From assembly GCA_900660155.1 (NCBI GenBank), contig CABFPE010000126.1:756127-820126 (forward strand): a stretch of 64,000 bases of DNA. The letters run 5' to 3'. The notes below the pieces were generated by a model, which was given only the letters and a program-made list of their open reading frames with translations, ran no database searches and had not been told where the DNA came from. Made by a program: the position numbers and the translations under genes. The DNA is from Hofstenia miamia. Lineage: Eukaryota > Xenacoelomorpha > Acoela > Hofsteniidae. Positions 1 through 12,599 of the stretch are shown here, in pieces. Within the stretch, counting starts at the first letter, position 1. Every line of letters starts with the position of its first letter.

Positions 1-171
1 CCCCCCCCCCCCACAGTAACCTTATTTTCACAGAAAATAAAATTTTTGCACTGAAAACATATATTTAGGCATAACCCTAATTCTAATCCCGGTTAGGTTG
101 ATGCCTAAATAGGCATATAGGATCTATACTTCACCTAATTTTAATAATAACCCTAACCTAAATTCTTATTT

Positions 172-370
172 TTTGTAGACCGAAGCCCTAAGCCAAAGTC
201 AGAAAAACCTATATTCCTATTTTTTATAGACCTAAGCCCTAAACCAAAGCAACAAATTCATGTTTCCTAAACTAAAACCAAAATTTTTAATCTAATACCT
301 TTTTTATAGACCAAATCACTAAACCAAAGTCAGAAATTCACGTTTCCTAAACCTAAAAATCTAAATTCAT
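172..370. repeat. imperfect tandem repeat, about three units
   Basis: Three related units begin with a TAGACC-type start near 176, 226 and 306. Each continues with variants of CTAAACCAAAGTCAGAAA and then TTCCTAAACC. Unit lengths are uneven (about 50 to 80 bp), so this is a decayed minisatellite. The CCTAA words make it look faintly telomeric, but no perfect telomeric hexamer array exists. The window itself opens with a 12-base poly-C run at 1-12. Confidence 0.55.
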
Positions 371-3300
371 ATTATCAATATAATTCCGGATATTAGTTAT
401 TTGTGTAGCATCGTAATTGCAGGAATTTTTAGGAAGTTCTTGATATTCATCAGCTAGATCTTAAAATACAGAAATATAGCAAAGTTTGAATAGTGTTACG
501 ACTTCCTTAGCACTATTAATAGACTCTTGAACCCTAAGCATTAACTGAATAATTTGGGCTTATTGAAAAATCACAAAAGTCTAAAGCCGGATTTTCTATT
601 AGAAATGTGAGTAAGTTGCATAATTCAGGATATTTTGCAAAGCTCAAGAAAGTGAAACAAGTAATCCATCATAATTTGTTTGGTTATTGAAGAATCTTCG
701 TTTGATTAACTAACTTTATATTAGGATGAAGATGTTATATTATTTAAAGGTAGAAGAAAAATGCGTTCTGTACAGTGTCTCGGAGTATGTTGATATATGA
801 TATTTGGTAGGCTATTGCACCAATAAATGAAGCAACAGGAGTTTCGAAGGAGGACATAACTATACATAATTATACATGTAAACTTAGTAAAGCTCATGAT
901 CTGAAAACGAAAATGTTTGAAATTTGATAATCGTTCCCATTTTGAATTTTACCAAATTGTCAATCACATAAAAATGGTATCTGTACAAGTCGTAATTTAC
1001 CTGTATCCGATGGGAGCGCACGTAGATTTGACATTAGGATGAAACATGTGCAACACTTGTGTGCATATAGTTTCATTAAGTACAAGTATACTAATATACA
1101 AGTTTTAGGTTGGTAAATCGTAAAACTCCATGTTCTTTATTAATGGTGACGTGCAATGTAGATGTTGTGCAAGAACTTTCTATTGAAAGAGTAATCCATG
1201 TGTTGGTGTGCGCTCTGTGTTTGTTTAGAACTTTTGAATGAATAAATTGTGGAAATTGTGTTTTTCATTTTTGTTAAAATCGCGTTATAGACTTATGGTT
1301 GTACTCACTTTTGGTTCTAACCAAATTTCATCAATATTTTATATTTAGAAGTTCTATTTTCATAATTCTTGTATGCGGATCGGAGTAAAGCTCAAGTCTA
1401 TTCCTTGATTTTTTAGAAAAGTGCATTACAATTTAACAAACAAACGCTAAGTATAGAGTTTTTGCATTAATTATAAAAGTAAACAGTATTAAGTATTGCA
1501 GGAGTGAGTAGTCAAGTCTAAATAAAAGCATCACTTGTGATGTGATTTCAAAGAATTTTTTTCTTTAAAAGAGGAAGGAAGCGTCTGATTGACTTCTTTT
1601 ATTCAAATTTTAATGTGAAATTATACAAGTTCAAGAAATTCAAATCAACACAAAATGTATCAAATTAGAGGAAAATTTAATTTTTTAATAGAATTTCTAA
1701 TGAAAATTGAAAATGTACTATACTTCATTAATTATATTCAATAAATTAAATTTCATTTAATTATGTCCTCATTAATCGACAAAAGAGATGTTTTTAGAAT
1801 ATTATTGCTTAATTCATTGTTTACATTATAAATTCCTCGCTTGTGCAAGTATGATATTACAAAAAGCGAAAATTTGAAAAAATATAGGGTTGTTTTTAAT
1901 TATCGAGCCTAAAAAATCTTTAATAACTCCCTAAATATTTGGAGGGATTTTAAAGAACAAAGCACTAAAAAAATTTTAAAAATTTCTAAGTTGACTTAAT
2001 TACTTCTAAAAAAAAATATTTTGCATGCTTTGCTTTCTCAACCAAAAAAATGTTGACTCTTATTTGGCAATCTGCTAAAAACTGCACTGGTGAAAATGAT
2101 AAAAATTATTATTAAAATGATTTAAAAATGTTTAAATGACAAACCCTTTACAGCAGTTTTAGCTTCAGCAGATTTTTTTAGCAACTTTCAAGTCCACTTC
2201 CAATAAAAGTTATTTCTGTGATAGAATAGAAACGGTTTGAGATTACTCAGCAAAATGGAAATTATTGTTTGCCTTCAGGAAGGCAGCACATGAAAAATGT
2301 TATATTTAGAATGTAATTAGTAAAAATAATATTTAGCAAGATTTTTTTAATGCATTGTTCTGTTAAAATCCATCCAATAATTAGGGAGTATTAAAGTTTT
2401 TTAGGTCCAATCCTTAAAAACCAACATGTATAAAAACATATCGATGCGAGTTTGCTAAATTTGTTGAAAGAAAACAACGATTTCCAACTATAGAAATTCT
2501 AATGTTAATTTTCTAAACTAAAAACCCTGATTAATATAGGCAGGCAATATTCATTTACTAAGAATACACAATTAGAATTTATTTTCTTGGAAATTACAGA
2601 AAGATGTTAATAATAATATATGCATGTTTTGCAAAAATGAGAAAGAGAAAAGAAACTAAATCAAAGAAATCACAGCAAAAACAGCAGATTTTTCGACTGG
2701 ATGATGGTTCTGAAATTTAAAATGCTTTCAGAGGGATTTAGTTCAAAATAACATTAACGTGTTTCTACTGAGCTTTTAAAGACCTTTTTATTAAGATAAT
2801 CGTTAGTTAGGCACGATCGTAGCCAAGAATTTGTGATAGGAAGGGCTCATTTACCATCAGAAATAGATGTATTAAGGAGATATCGTTGGTTTTTAGCATG
2901 TTGACACATTATAGGTTGTTGAATATTGCCTACTCTCTCTGACCTCGGGTCTGATTTTAGGACAATAGTTAAATTCTTCAACAAATACTCGTTGTATGAA
3001 ATGCTACATTACTGCTGAGTTCAGAACAAAACTGAATGGGAATAGGGAAAAGTGTTTACCTTAATTACCTTATTCTAGGTGCACTTAGTTCAAAAAAGTA
3101 TCGAGATTCAATTAAGCAGTTGTAGTCAAAATATACGCTGATGTCTGATAAGATAAAATTGATTTCCAATAATTTGAGAAAAACTTATTCTTTGAGATTT
3201 TCAGGTCACTTGCATGCCTTCAAATAGTGGTAAGAAGACATTATCTCATAATTTACAAAGAAGTCTTTGATGAAAGGCTTTGCTTTTGTAAATTTCATAT

Positions 3301-3954
3301 GTTGATATGTTCTCTTATATATAGACCGAATCAATTAGCAGAATTCTTTGTGTACAAATATGTATGCTTTCAGTAATTATATATTTCATCTCTGCATAAT
3401 ACAAGAATTTGCAAGTGCAAATGCTTAAAGTTTTGTGTTCGGTGTATTTATGTGCATAGCACTATTTTGAATGCTTTGTAGCTGAAGGACTTTTAATGGC
3501 ATATATACGCCTACAATATTGCAAACCATAACAAACTTATAAGGGAGTTCACTATATTTTAACTGTTATGTGTAAACTAAACGATTTGAAGCTTTAGGAA
3601 TTGATCCCTTCTTTTTTAAAAATTGTGGGAGGTAATTTCGATTTAATATTGCTTCGCATGAAATGATGCAGAAAAGCAATAATTAACAACATGGTTTGTT
3701 AGCTTTTCCAATCTGTTTATGTTGCTTGAAAGCCCATATTCTATACATTGAAATAGACTTTCTCCATTTGAGTTGCATTTTCCATTGACTAATGGAATTG
3801 CCAAATCCACAGGGCAATAATCAATATGACGACCTAATGACTTAGTGGTCCTATTGCTTCAGATTCAACTTGGTTTACTTAATGGACAACGTAATTTTAT
3901 GTAATCTTATTTGTTAAATGTTATACTCAATAAATGCAATCACTTAACAGTTGA
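371..3954. other. gene-free AT-rich stretch
   Basis: Reading both strands, I find no open frame over 60 codons that resembles a protein and no clear transposon end. It contains scattered A- and T-runs only. Host intergenic or intronic DNA is the simplest reading. Confidence 0.6.
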
Positions 3955-4131
3955 CAGTGGCCTCGCAAGTAGAAGGCAGAGGGGCAATTGCCCCCTTAAA
4001 ATCAATTTTTCAGAAGAACCTCCCTAAATTTAATGACTTAAACAGTAAAACTGCTCTTATTTAGTTAATGTGCTGGGTAATAAGTGTGACTTGTTTTCCA
4101 CACCTAACCAAAATTTGTACCGCCGCCACTG
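3955..4131. mobile_element. hAT-like MITE with CAGTGGC ends
   Basis: The left end reads CAGTGGCCTCGC and the right end, on the other strand, CAGTGGCGGCGG, giving a 7-bp perfect terminal inverted repeat. Just inside the left end is the palindromic word GGCAATTGCCCCC, which is common inside animal hAT-type MITEs. The expected 8-bp target duplication is not visible (ACAGTTGA on the left, CCCCTGTT on the right), so one end may be eroded or misplaced. There is no coding capacity. Confidence 0.45.
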
Positions 4132-4137
4132 CCCCTG

Positions 4138-7100
4138 TTTTAAAAGATTAAAATTCAATTGATGATATTGATTGACTTTTCATTAAAAGCTTAGAAATAC
4201 TATATTTTAAAGTTTCAACATAATTTGTGCACAACAACCTGGATTATTTTTGTATACTCGGTAAGCACGATTTGGGGGTACTTTTAATACCCAGACATTC
4301 TGACTACATATAAATTAGCTCTTTCATCTTCCAAGATAAATTGTGTAAACGGATACGGATAGTATTGTCTAAGAACGTATTCAATTGCTGTTCAATTATG
4401 GCTTGGGTGTGGTCAGGGCTGCTACTCATTCCAATTATTAGAGTCAGCAAAATTATGCTCAACTAACTAGATAGTATTAATATATTAAGGTAAGGATTAA
4501 TAACAGATTTATTGGTAGGTAATTATTAAATTGTTCCACTGTACAGTGCACATTGGGAGAAATACTTTTTCTATTAGGGTAAAATAGAATTTCCAGACTT
4601 ATCCATGGATTTGGAGATCCGTGGAAATTTCCATGGATGTGGAATCGATCTGGATCTGAAAATGAATCCATGGTCTCAAAATTGGTTCGTCCAGGCCTAA
4701 CTTGGCTCAATTCTTTTACTTTGGCCCACAGTCAGCCCCCAACATTTATTCAAATAGTCAGTTCTTGACTTAGGGCAAACAAAGCACGAAACAAGCAGAA
4801 ATGTATGGAAAAACAACAAAATCAATATTAATTAAAAACACGAAATAGTTTGTTTAACACAAGCTGAAAAAAAACCTGATAACATACATTGAAATTATTT
4901 AAACTATACTCTTTTTCAAGATTAGTTAAAAATTTTAGCCCACAGTTCAGCCAACTGTCCATTTATTTCTGGCCTGGCCTGGCCCGACCTGGAGTAGCGC
5001 ACCCATGTGGGCCGAGCAAGCGCACAGTTCACGCTGTCCCATCTGGATCGGCTGCACTCTTTCCCATTCCTACGAAAAAAAAATTCTTAGATATTTCGTT
5101 GCTTTAGGTGGAATTGAACTATTTTTCCTTACAGATAAAAACTAATGTAAAAAATGAGTCTCTGATTTCACATACAATCTAATTTCACTTTATTTCTATG
5201 TGACAAATGATTTTTATCAACACAACTTTATAATTTTTTCCCAATTTTATTAGACAACTAATAAAAATTTCAAACATTGTGATAATTGTCATCCAGTTGA
5301 TGTGTTATGAGGATCGTGATTAGCCCAAAGCCTTAGAATATTTAACGTTTCAATGTTTCTGCGAACTTCAATATGCATGTACAAGCATGAAAAAAAGCTA
5401 AGTTGAGTCACTTTCTAAGATGAAAATTCGCTTCTTTTCAGTCTTGAAAAGTGGTAAATTCAATGAAACATTTCAAAATTCAGCTGAGAATTTGCAATAT
5501 AATTTGAATATTTGAACATGCTAATCATAGCGTGAAGTTCACTTTTATCATTCACCGTTGAATGACAAGTACTGTTAAACTTCATCTCTCCGGACCACTA
5601 GGTAGCCCTGTTGCTATAGAATTAACTTCGTCTGTTCATTTAAAAATTATAAGCAAAATGGTAGCAGATTTTTGGACAGAATTGAATAATTTCTCTAATT
5701 TCTGTATTTGTGACCTACGCAAATTCTTTATAAAGCTTTCCTAAATAGAAAAAACATAAAAAGATGATTTTAAGTTGTTACTCATTGCTAAGTATAATAT
5801 ATTACAAAAATGAGTGACAGGAATTGAATTTCGGTAAATATTCAAAATACATCCGCATAATCTTATTTGATTAACATACCATGAAGGATTTAATAATTAT
5901 ATAATTTCCAGGCATCTTATTTCGTTTATGATTAACTTTCAAAAAAAATGCGAATGGCTACTTTCAAATTTTAAGTAAGAAAATATTGTCTATGAAGTTG
6001 ACTGAAAGAGTAAAAATAAAAATACTTTGTGTAGAAATGACTTTACAAACGCTTAATTTCAATGCAAATTTTTCCCATTTGTGGGCAATTAATTTTACAC
6101 CACGGACTTGTGAGCGTCAGAGAATTTTAATCAATTTTGCTATTTGTTAACTTAAACACATTTCAATGTTAGCTACATCACATAATTGTAATGAGTACAC
6201 CGTTTTAATAAAAATTTGGTAGCAAAAAAGTTGCATAATTGACATTTGATTGCCACACATAAACGTACAATATTTTTAATCTCGGTACAGTCTTAGAATC
6301 ATTATTTAACTGATTAAAATCAACAACCCTGAAAACCCGTGTTAAATGGTAATCTAAAGTTCAAGAAAAATAACTGACTGTCAGGTGTTTCAAATCAATT
6401 CTAAAAACAATAACAACAAGCACCAGTGTGCAGTTGTGACTGACGAAATTGGGGTTTACAGTATAGTTGTTGTACAGTTAACTCTATGATTAGTCAACTA
6501 CAACAATCAAAGTCATTAACCTCTCAGATTTTATAAGAGTTCACCGTTTCCTTCGTTCGATCGATTAGTATTTTACTTTGAAGTCATCCCATTTAATTTG
6601 ATGTGCGGTCTAATCATTTCTGCTATATTATATACGAAAATTTCTGTTTTTGATTCTAAGCATTTTTGTTATTAAAATTATACATTTTCGTTATTGCATT
6701 TTGACATTAGCGTTATTAAAACTAAACGTTTCCATTATTAAATTTAGAATAGTGTTCTATTTTGAAGAAAGAATTTTTTAAAAATAAGCTTAAAAATTAA
6801 AATTACTTTAAAGGTCAAACATTTTGCAAGGCGTAAATTTGGAAAATGAATTATTTGAATTTGTGGTAAAGTATATCATTTACTATTAATATTGTAGAAT
6901 TTCGAGTGCTTACTAAATATGTAGAAAGTTGTGTGCGTCATTTCATTTATTTTCTGTGTCCAGCGCCTTAATGTACAAATCGAAGAAATGTTTCAAGCCT
7001 AAATGCAAGGCATGTCTTCGAAATTCATTCATATAAAATAGATATAGATCTATCGCGGCACCTATTAAGCTCAAAGCTGAAAAATAGTGTGCACGTCTTT

Positions 7101-8560
7101 GGTAGATAATTTTTGAAGCTGAAACTTATGTAATTTTACGATTTTTTTAATCAATTAATTAAAAAATTATGTGCACCTTAATTATCAAAAAATTTAGGAA
7201 GCAAAGTAATATTTCAAAATCATAAATATAAACAATGTTTTCAAAGGTCTTTGTTAATATTAAGCCAACTTATTGTTAAACATATCATACTGTCGAAAAA
7301 ATACTCACAAATAGCTTTTTCTTACAACTGGAAATCGAAAGCAATAACGGTAATGTCATGCTAATGAGCTTGGAATATTAACCTAGTTAAAAAGATTAAA
7401 AACGGAATTACTAAACTTTATTTTAACGTTTAATATTTCCTTCTAGAGTTTTATTGGATTATATATTCTCTGACTTCCATATTCTGATTATTGTTTTTTA
7501 ACTTAATATTCAAATGATGAGATTGAACCTCCTAAGCCCAATAAACATTACTAAAATATTAGATAAATTCAAAAACGTATTAAAATTCTTAAATATAGAT
7601 TGACAATGAACTTCCTCAGTTACACCGATCTAAATGATTGATAAATTCACTGAATTTCAACACTGTACTTAAATATTTATTGCTCTGTTAAAAGAATATC
7701 AAAATCTGAAAATCTATTTTTTACTTCCGTGAATTAAATTGACTATCGATGCATTGAATTTAGGAATGTTGACAAATGCATATAATGTCAAAAACGGAAA
7801 AATTCATGTCGCCTAAAAAGGAATTCGTAACCGATGTAGCACCAATATAATAAAGGCAAAAATATCTAAAAATTAACAAGAGTAGGTGGGGATTAATGAA
7901 AAAATTGCAATATTTTTAAACACTTCAAAATCTAGAAAATATTAGCCGCTCTACGTCGTTTGGGGTTTTTCTGTCACACCCACAGTCCTTAATTCTTTAA
8001 ATTTATTATGTATTAAATAATATGGAGTTTATAATTTGGGGTAACTTTGCCCCATATTTTCAAAGTAACGACGTAGAAGGGTTAAAGAAGAAATGTGCTA
8101 AATCAGCTTAATTTTTTCACAGAATAAAATTCATCAAACTTTTCTTTCAAATGTCCTTCAAACTGTGAAATTACAAGATCTATTTTTAATTTAAAAACAA
8201 ATTGAAGTAACCTTGTTGTTTTATACTTAACACAATCTATTTTCACTAAACATTTAAAATTACTAGTATTGAAGATTGTCTAAATTATAATATAGACCAA
8301 TTTCTTTAACTTATTTAGTATAGTAGTTGAACGTTTATTAGCTAATCAATGCAATATGCATCTACAAAATTTTCAACTTTAAGTAAATGTATTAAATAAT
8401 GATGCTATATTACGTGTTACTGAAAAATTTTGTAAAATCATTGACAAATGCTAGTCTAGATCCTTCTAAGTCGTTTGTGCACAAGCATCATAAGCAATTA
8501 CGCTTCTCTAATCATACCTTTGCACTTTTATATTAAGGACTTTGCTTTTCAAAATATGCT
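4138..8560. other. gene-free stretch with a CCATGGAT-rich patch
   Basis: No gene is recognised. At 4575-4690 the words ATCCATGG, GGATTTGG and CATGGATG recur several times. At 4958-4990 GGCCTGGCC recurs. Both patches resemble the subterminal repeats of hAT-type elements but have no defined ends. A 60-codon frame at 5562-5744 reads like chance. Confidence 0.5.
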
Positions 8561-8569
8561 CTAGTGATT

Positions 8570-8960
8570 TATGTATTGCTGTGCTGATTACCGTAATACT
8601 CAAGATGCTGATGATACAATGCTATCTTATTCTAAGAAATCGGTGGGAATGAAAGAAAAAATTGAAAATAGTATTTAAATATTTTGCATTAGTAAATTTG
8701 CTGGTTGTTAACCTTACCAAGACTCAATGTCCGTAACTCAACATGCCCGTTTACTAAGAGTAGGCTTATACAAGTATAGTACTGACATCACCAAGAGATC
8801 AGCTTCTTGATGAAAAATATGAAATAGAAGATCAGATCTATGCATAGGTAACAGACATGTAAACAAGATTTGAGGAGTTGTATATATATATAATTTATCT
8901 GCAAAGATATATAATAAGCTTCATGTAAGCACTTTCAAGCTACAAATATCATCAAATAAA
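8570..8960 (+). mobile_element. degenerate LINE reverse-transcriptase remnant
   Basis: One frame gives DADDTMLSYSKKSVGM, the RT active-site block (normally YADDT) of CR1/L2-group LINEs followed by the usual SxKSV helix. About 50 bp downstream another frame gives TKTQC-like residues typical of the next conserved block. The rest is too decayed to align. This is an old, 5'- and 3'-truncated fragment with several stops. Confidence 0.5.
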
Positions 8961-9403
8961 AAAAATTAATAAGATTTATGTATTCAAAATATTTTTAGCA
9001 ACAATAAAGATTCAAGTATGTGAAAAATTATTGTTATTTTTATATCTTAATTGCAAATGGTTACATTGTTTCATTTTTAAATATTTAGACTTGTTCTGCA
9101 GCATATTTTAATATATTTTGTAATTTCATGTAATATTTTGTAAACAATCTACAAGTTTAAAATAAAAGCTTTTGGAATGAAAAACCATTTTATACAAAAA
9201 ACTAATTTTAATGGTTTTGAGGACTATGGCTTTATTCCTGTAAAACCTATAAACTTTGGCAACATGAAGCATTGCATTCAGACAAACAGAAAACTGAAAA
9301 ATAGATTCAGAAAAAAAGAAGAAGAAACCATATTTTGTACTAAACTTTCAATATAAATATTGGTCACAGTACAAGAGTGCGCCTAAAATATACATGCACA
9401 CTA

Positions 9404-9426
9404 ATATATATATATATATATATATA
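9404..9426. repeat. (TA)n microsatellite
   Basis: An uninterrupted TA dinucleotide run of about 11 units. Confidence 0.95.
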
Positions 9427-9489
9427 GAATTTACAAGAAAATATTAATTACACTTAAATCACGATATTTCAATTTCTTTTAGTACTATA

Positions 9490-10500
9490 GTTCGCGTTAA
9501 TAAATTTGAAACCTCCCCACTTATATTCGAACAATTCAGGCCTAAGCAATTTATATAATTCTGTTATTTTAGTTTTAAAGGTTTTTAAAGACTTGGATTT
9601 CTAAATTTCTTTAGGCAATTCATTCCAAAGACGGATTGAGGTATTAATAAAAGAATTTTGCATTTGTTTTGTCTTTGATGTTGTTTGCCTAAATAATTTG
9701 TTGAATTGTAAGGAGTGATTCTCTAAGAAATTGTAGAACGTACATTAAGATGGTTTGTAAATTGCCATTATTGGCTTCGAAAAGTTTCCTTTAAATTCAT
9801 CGTAAACTGATGTTTTTTCCTCATACAGCCCAATGTAATATTAATTGCCCAATTTGTTTGTATTTCAAATTTTCTGAGATAGTGTGTATCAATTTTTGTA
9901 TATGAAATGCAAGCATAATTTAGATGACTTAAGACTAAGGCATGAATAAGCTGAATTTTTGCATTAATAGTTAGAAGATGAAAAAAAAATAACATATTGG
10001 TGTAATCGAAACTGCCATTTTTTTATTATGCTATCTACTTGTTTATGAAAATTAAAATTTTATGGTTCAGAGAGTCAAATGCTTTTGATAAATTAAGACA
10101 TGCTATAGCACAGTACTTATTGTCATCAATATCTTTCTCCATTTTTCAGTGGCGTAAATCGATGCATCATTAGTAGATATTCCTTTTCGAAGTCCGTGCT
10201 GCGTTTTGGATAAGATATTATACTTAATGAAATGTTCATTGATTTGATCAGAGACTAGTTTCTTAAAAATTTCGCTAATATGTGATGTTAGTGAAATACG
10301 GCGATAATTAGAGCATATATTTGAGTCGTCTTTTTTGTAAACCGGTCTAATATTGGCTAGTTCTAATTGGTCCGCGAAAATAGAATATCTGATACATACA
10401 TTCAAAATATCACAGAGAGGATTAGCAAATAAATTGGCTACAGTTTTTAAGTAGCAAACGGCCATTTTAGAGGTAACGCTAAATATATATTTCAATTTTG
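9490..10500 (-). mobile_element. CR1/L2-group LINE, RT start and C-terminus, broken
   Basis: On the minus strand 10103-10490 encodes the front of a LINE reverse transcriptase, including LANIRPVYKKDD, NYRRISLTSHISEIFKKL and KTQHGLRKG. These match the conserved NYRPISLTS and FGFRKG blocks of CR1/L2/Rex-type elements. Separately, 9768-9995 encodes the C-terminal block with ALVLSHLNYACI. The RT palm between them, with the YADD site, is missing, so this copy carries a large internal deletion of several hundred bases. It sits head-to-head with a related plus-strand copy starting at about 10500. It is dead, and older than its neighbour judging by its interruptions. Confidence 0.75.
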
Positions 10501-11600
10501 AGATTGTTTTTAAAACCGACCAATCGACCAATTTCAATTACTTCTCCAATAAGTAAAATATTCGAAAGATTATTGCATAACCAAATAATTGAACATTTTG
10601 ATAAGTATAATTTATTATCGAACACCCAATTTGGATTTTGCAAAAATTTTTCAACAACTGATGCACTATTATATGCTACTGAAAACTGGAGAGCATCCCT
10701 CGATTCTAATAAATTTGTAGCTATAGCTTGTTTAGATCTCTCAAAAGCCTTTGATTCGATTAATCACAACATACTTATTGAAAAACTATCTTACTTAGGA
10801 TTTTCTTGTAATAGTAAGCAATTGATAACTAGTTACCTTAACCAAAGATTCCAGAGAGTTAAATTAAACGATATTTTTTCTGATTGGTTACCGGTTTACA
10901 ATGGGGTGCCTCAAGGAACGATTCTAGGTCCTCTTCTTTTTAGTATTTATGTAAATGACATGCAGTCAATAACCAATTGCAATCTAATTCAATATGCCGA
11001 TGACACCTGCATCTTCAGCGATAATACATCATTGCACTCAGCAGTGGAATCAATAGAATTCAATTGCAACAAATTGTCAAAATATTTTTCAATGCATAAG
11101 TTGCTAATTAATGAAGCTAAGACGGAATTTTGTATTTTGCAGCCCAATAAAAATAACTACGATGTTTCCAAAATGACTTTGAAAATTAATACTGTTAATG
11201 TACCTATTGTAGACACTTTCAAGTACTTAGGCGTAACCATTGACTCAAAGTTAAAGTTCAACACTCACATTAACATAACAGTTAGAAAACTAGCTATAGG
11301 TATAAAAAGTATGACACTAGTAGTTAAGCAATTACCACCTTGTGCAATTATTCAATTCTTCCATGCTTTTATCATGAGCCACCTTAATTATGCAAACATC
11401 TTATTTACTGATCTAAGTGATGTGCTTTATAGAAAACTTGACATTCAATTAAAATGGGCACTGAATATCTCAGCAAAAAATTCATCGAAAACTAAACATT
11501 ACATTTCTAGGTCAATTCTCTTTCCAAAACAACTCGATATTTTAAATACCTTGCTAACATTTTTCAAACTAGTAAAAACGAAATTTTGGTGTAAAAGTTT
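10498..11600 (+). mobile_element. LINE reverse transcriptase, uninterrupted 5'-truncated copy
   Basis: A single open frame of about 365 codons covers most of a non-LTR reverse transcriptase. In order: NRPISITSPISKIFERLL at the very start, TQFGFCKN at about residue 44, the first catalytic block ACLDLSKAFDSINH at about 77, GVPQGTILGPLLFSIYVND at about 135, the YADDTCIFSD active site at about 166, FKYLGVTIDSKLKFN at about 240, and SHLNYANILFTDL in the C-terminal domain. Catalytic aspartates are all present. There is no endonuclease in this strand and no 3' tail or target duplication; the homology stops near 11580, where minus-strand LINE sequence resumes. It belongs to the CR1/L2/jockey-like assemblage; I cannot name the clade. 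The first codon used by an ORF finder (TTG) is not a real start. Confidence 0.85.
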
Positions 11601-12560
11601 CGACACTTTCATTATAATTATATTTTATGTTTTCTGCGTTGTAGTTGTCTAGATTTTTAAAACTATTAAATGTTGTACAAATGTTTTTAGTATTATTAAT
11701 AATTTTGCCATTATGATGAATTTCTTGTACAGGAGTAAAGCCTTTGTTATTCTTGTTAAACAATGAATTAATAAATATCCATTTTAACCTTTGAGTATCA
11801 ATTTTTTCAAATTTTGATTTATAATATTGGTTTTACGAATTCTTAATTTTTATGTTGCATAAGTTACGTGCCTTTTGTAGTAATCAAAATTCCCAGAGGA
11901 TTTTTCATTAATTTACTTAATCTACTTATCCTTTTTTTGTTTAATCAAAGTTAAGCAATGCGTATCAATCCATGGTTATTTCTTATTGTTGTGATAATTG
12001 GATTTTCTTTCTTAAAATTGATTTTTCTGGGCTATATTTATCAAGATGATAAATGAGTATATATGAAAACCTATTTAACATTTCATTAAGAGTTAAAGCA
12101 CTATAAACTTTCCCCCAATTCTCATTTTTAGCCATTTCTTTTAGTTGCTGTATATTATCGTCCTTTTCTCTTGTATTTTTTAACCATATTTTATCTGAAC
12201 TTAGAAGGCGAGTTGAATCACAGCATAGAGTTATGATCCAATGAACTGAATAAAGAAATTCTGAGTGTCTATAAAATTTAAACTATCTTTAGAGATGAAG
12301 AAATAATCAATCAAGGCTTCATTTTTTGGAGCACATCTTGATGGGGTGTTAGTGTTAACTAGTTTCAAGTTAAAAGTTGATAAAAAAAAATTTTTAGAAT
12401 TGTCATTACTGTCCAAGAAGTTAAGGTTCCAGTCTCCCATCATAATAATATCATTGTTTACATTTAGTCCTTTTATGATTTCTGTTTCTAATTGTTTGAA
12501 AAAAATGCTTGAGTGGGCAGTAAGAAATATTAATAAGTTGCGCTAGTCTAACTCTATGGA
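11570..12560 (-). mobile_element. LINE apurinic-type endonuclease and linker
   Basis: The minus-strand frame at 12231-12545 gives the end of an APE-type LINE endonuclease: IIMMGDWNLNFLDSND (the GDFN block), then KLVNTNTPSR and ALIDYFFIS (the IDYIF block). Further along the same strand 11569-11763 encodes the linker to the RT (FNKNNKGFTPVQEIHHNG). The RT expected next is replaced at about 11580 by the opposite-strand RT segment. So either a plus-strand LINE landed in this copy or a rearrangement joined two copies. The intervening 11770-12230 is decayed, with stops in all frames. Confidence 0.7.
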
Positions 12561-12599
12561 TAATTCTGGTTCAATGAACTCTGATGGTGATAAAAATCC

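Noticed and set aside
120-370. Telomeric repeat
   Set aside because: CCTAA words occur but never as a perfect tandem hexamer; it is a decayed longer-unit repeat.
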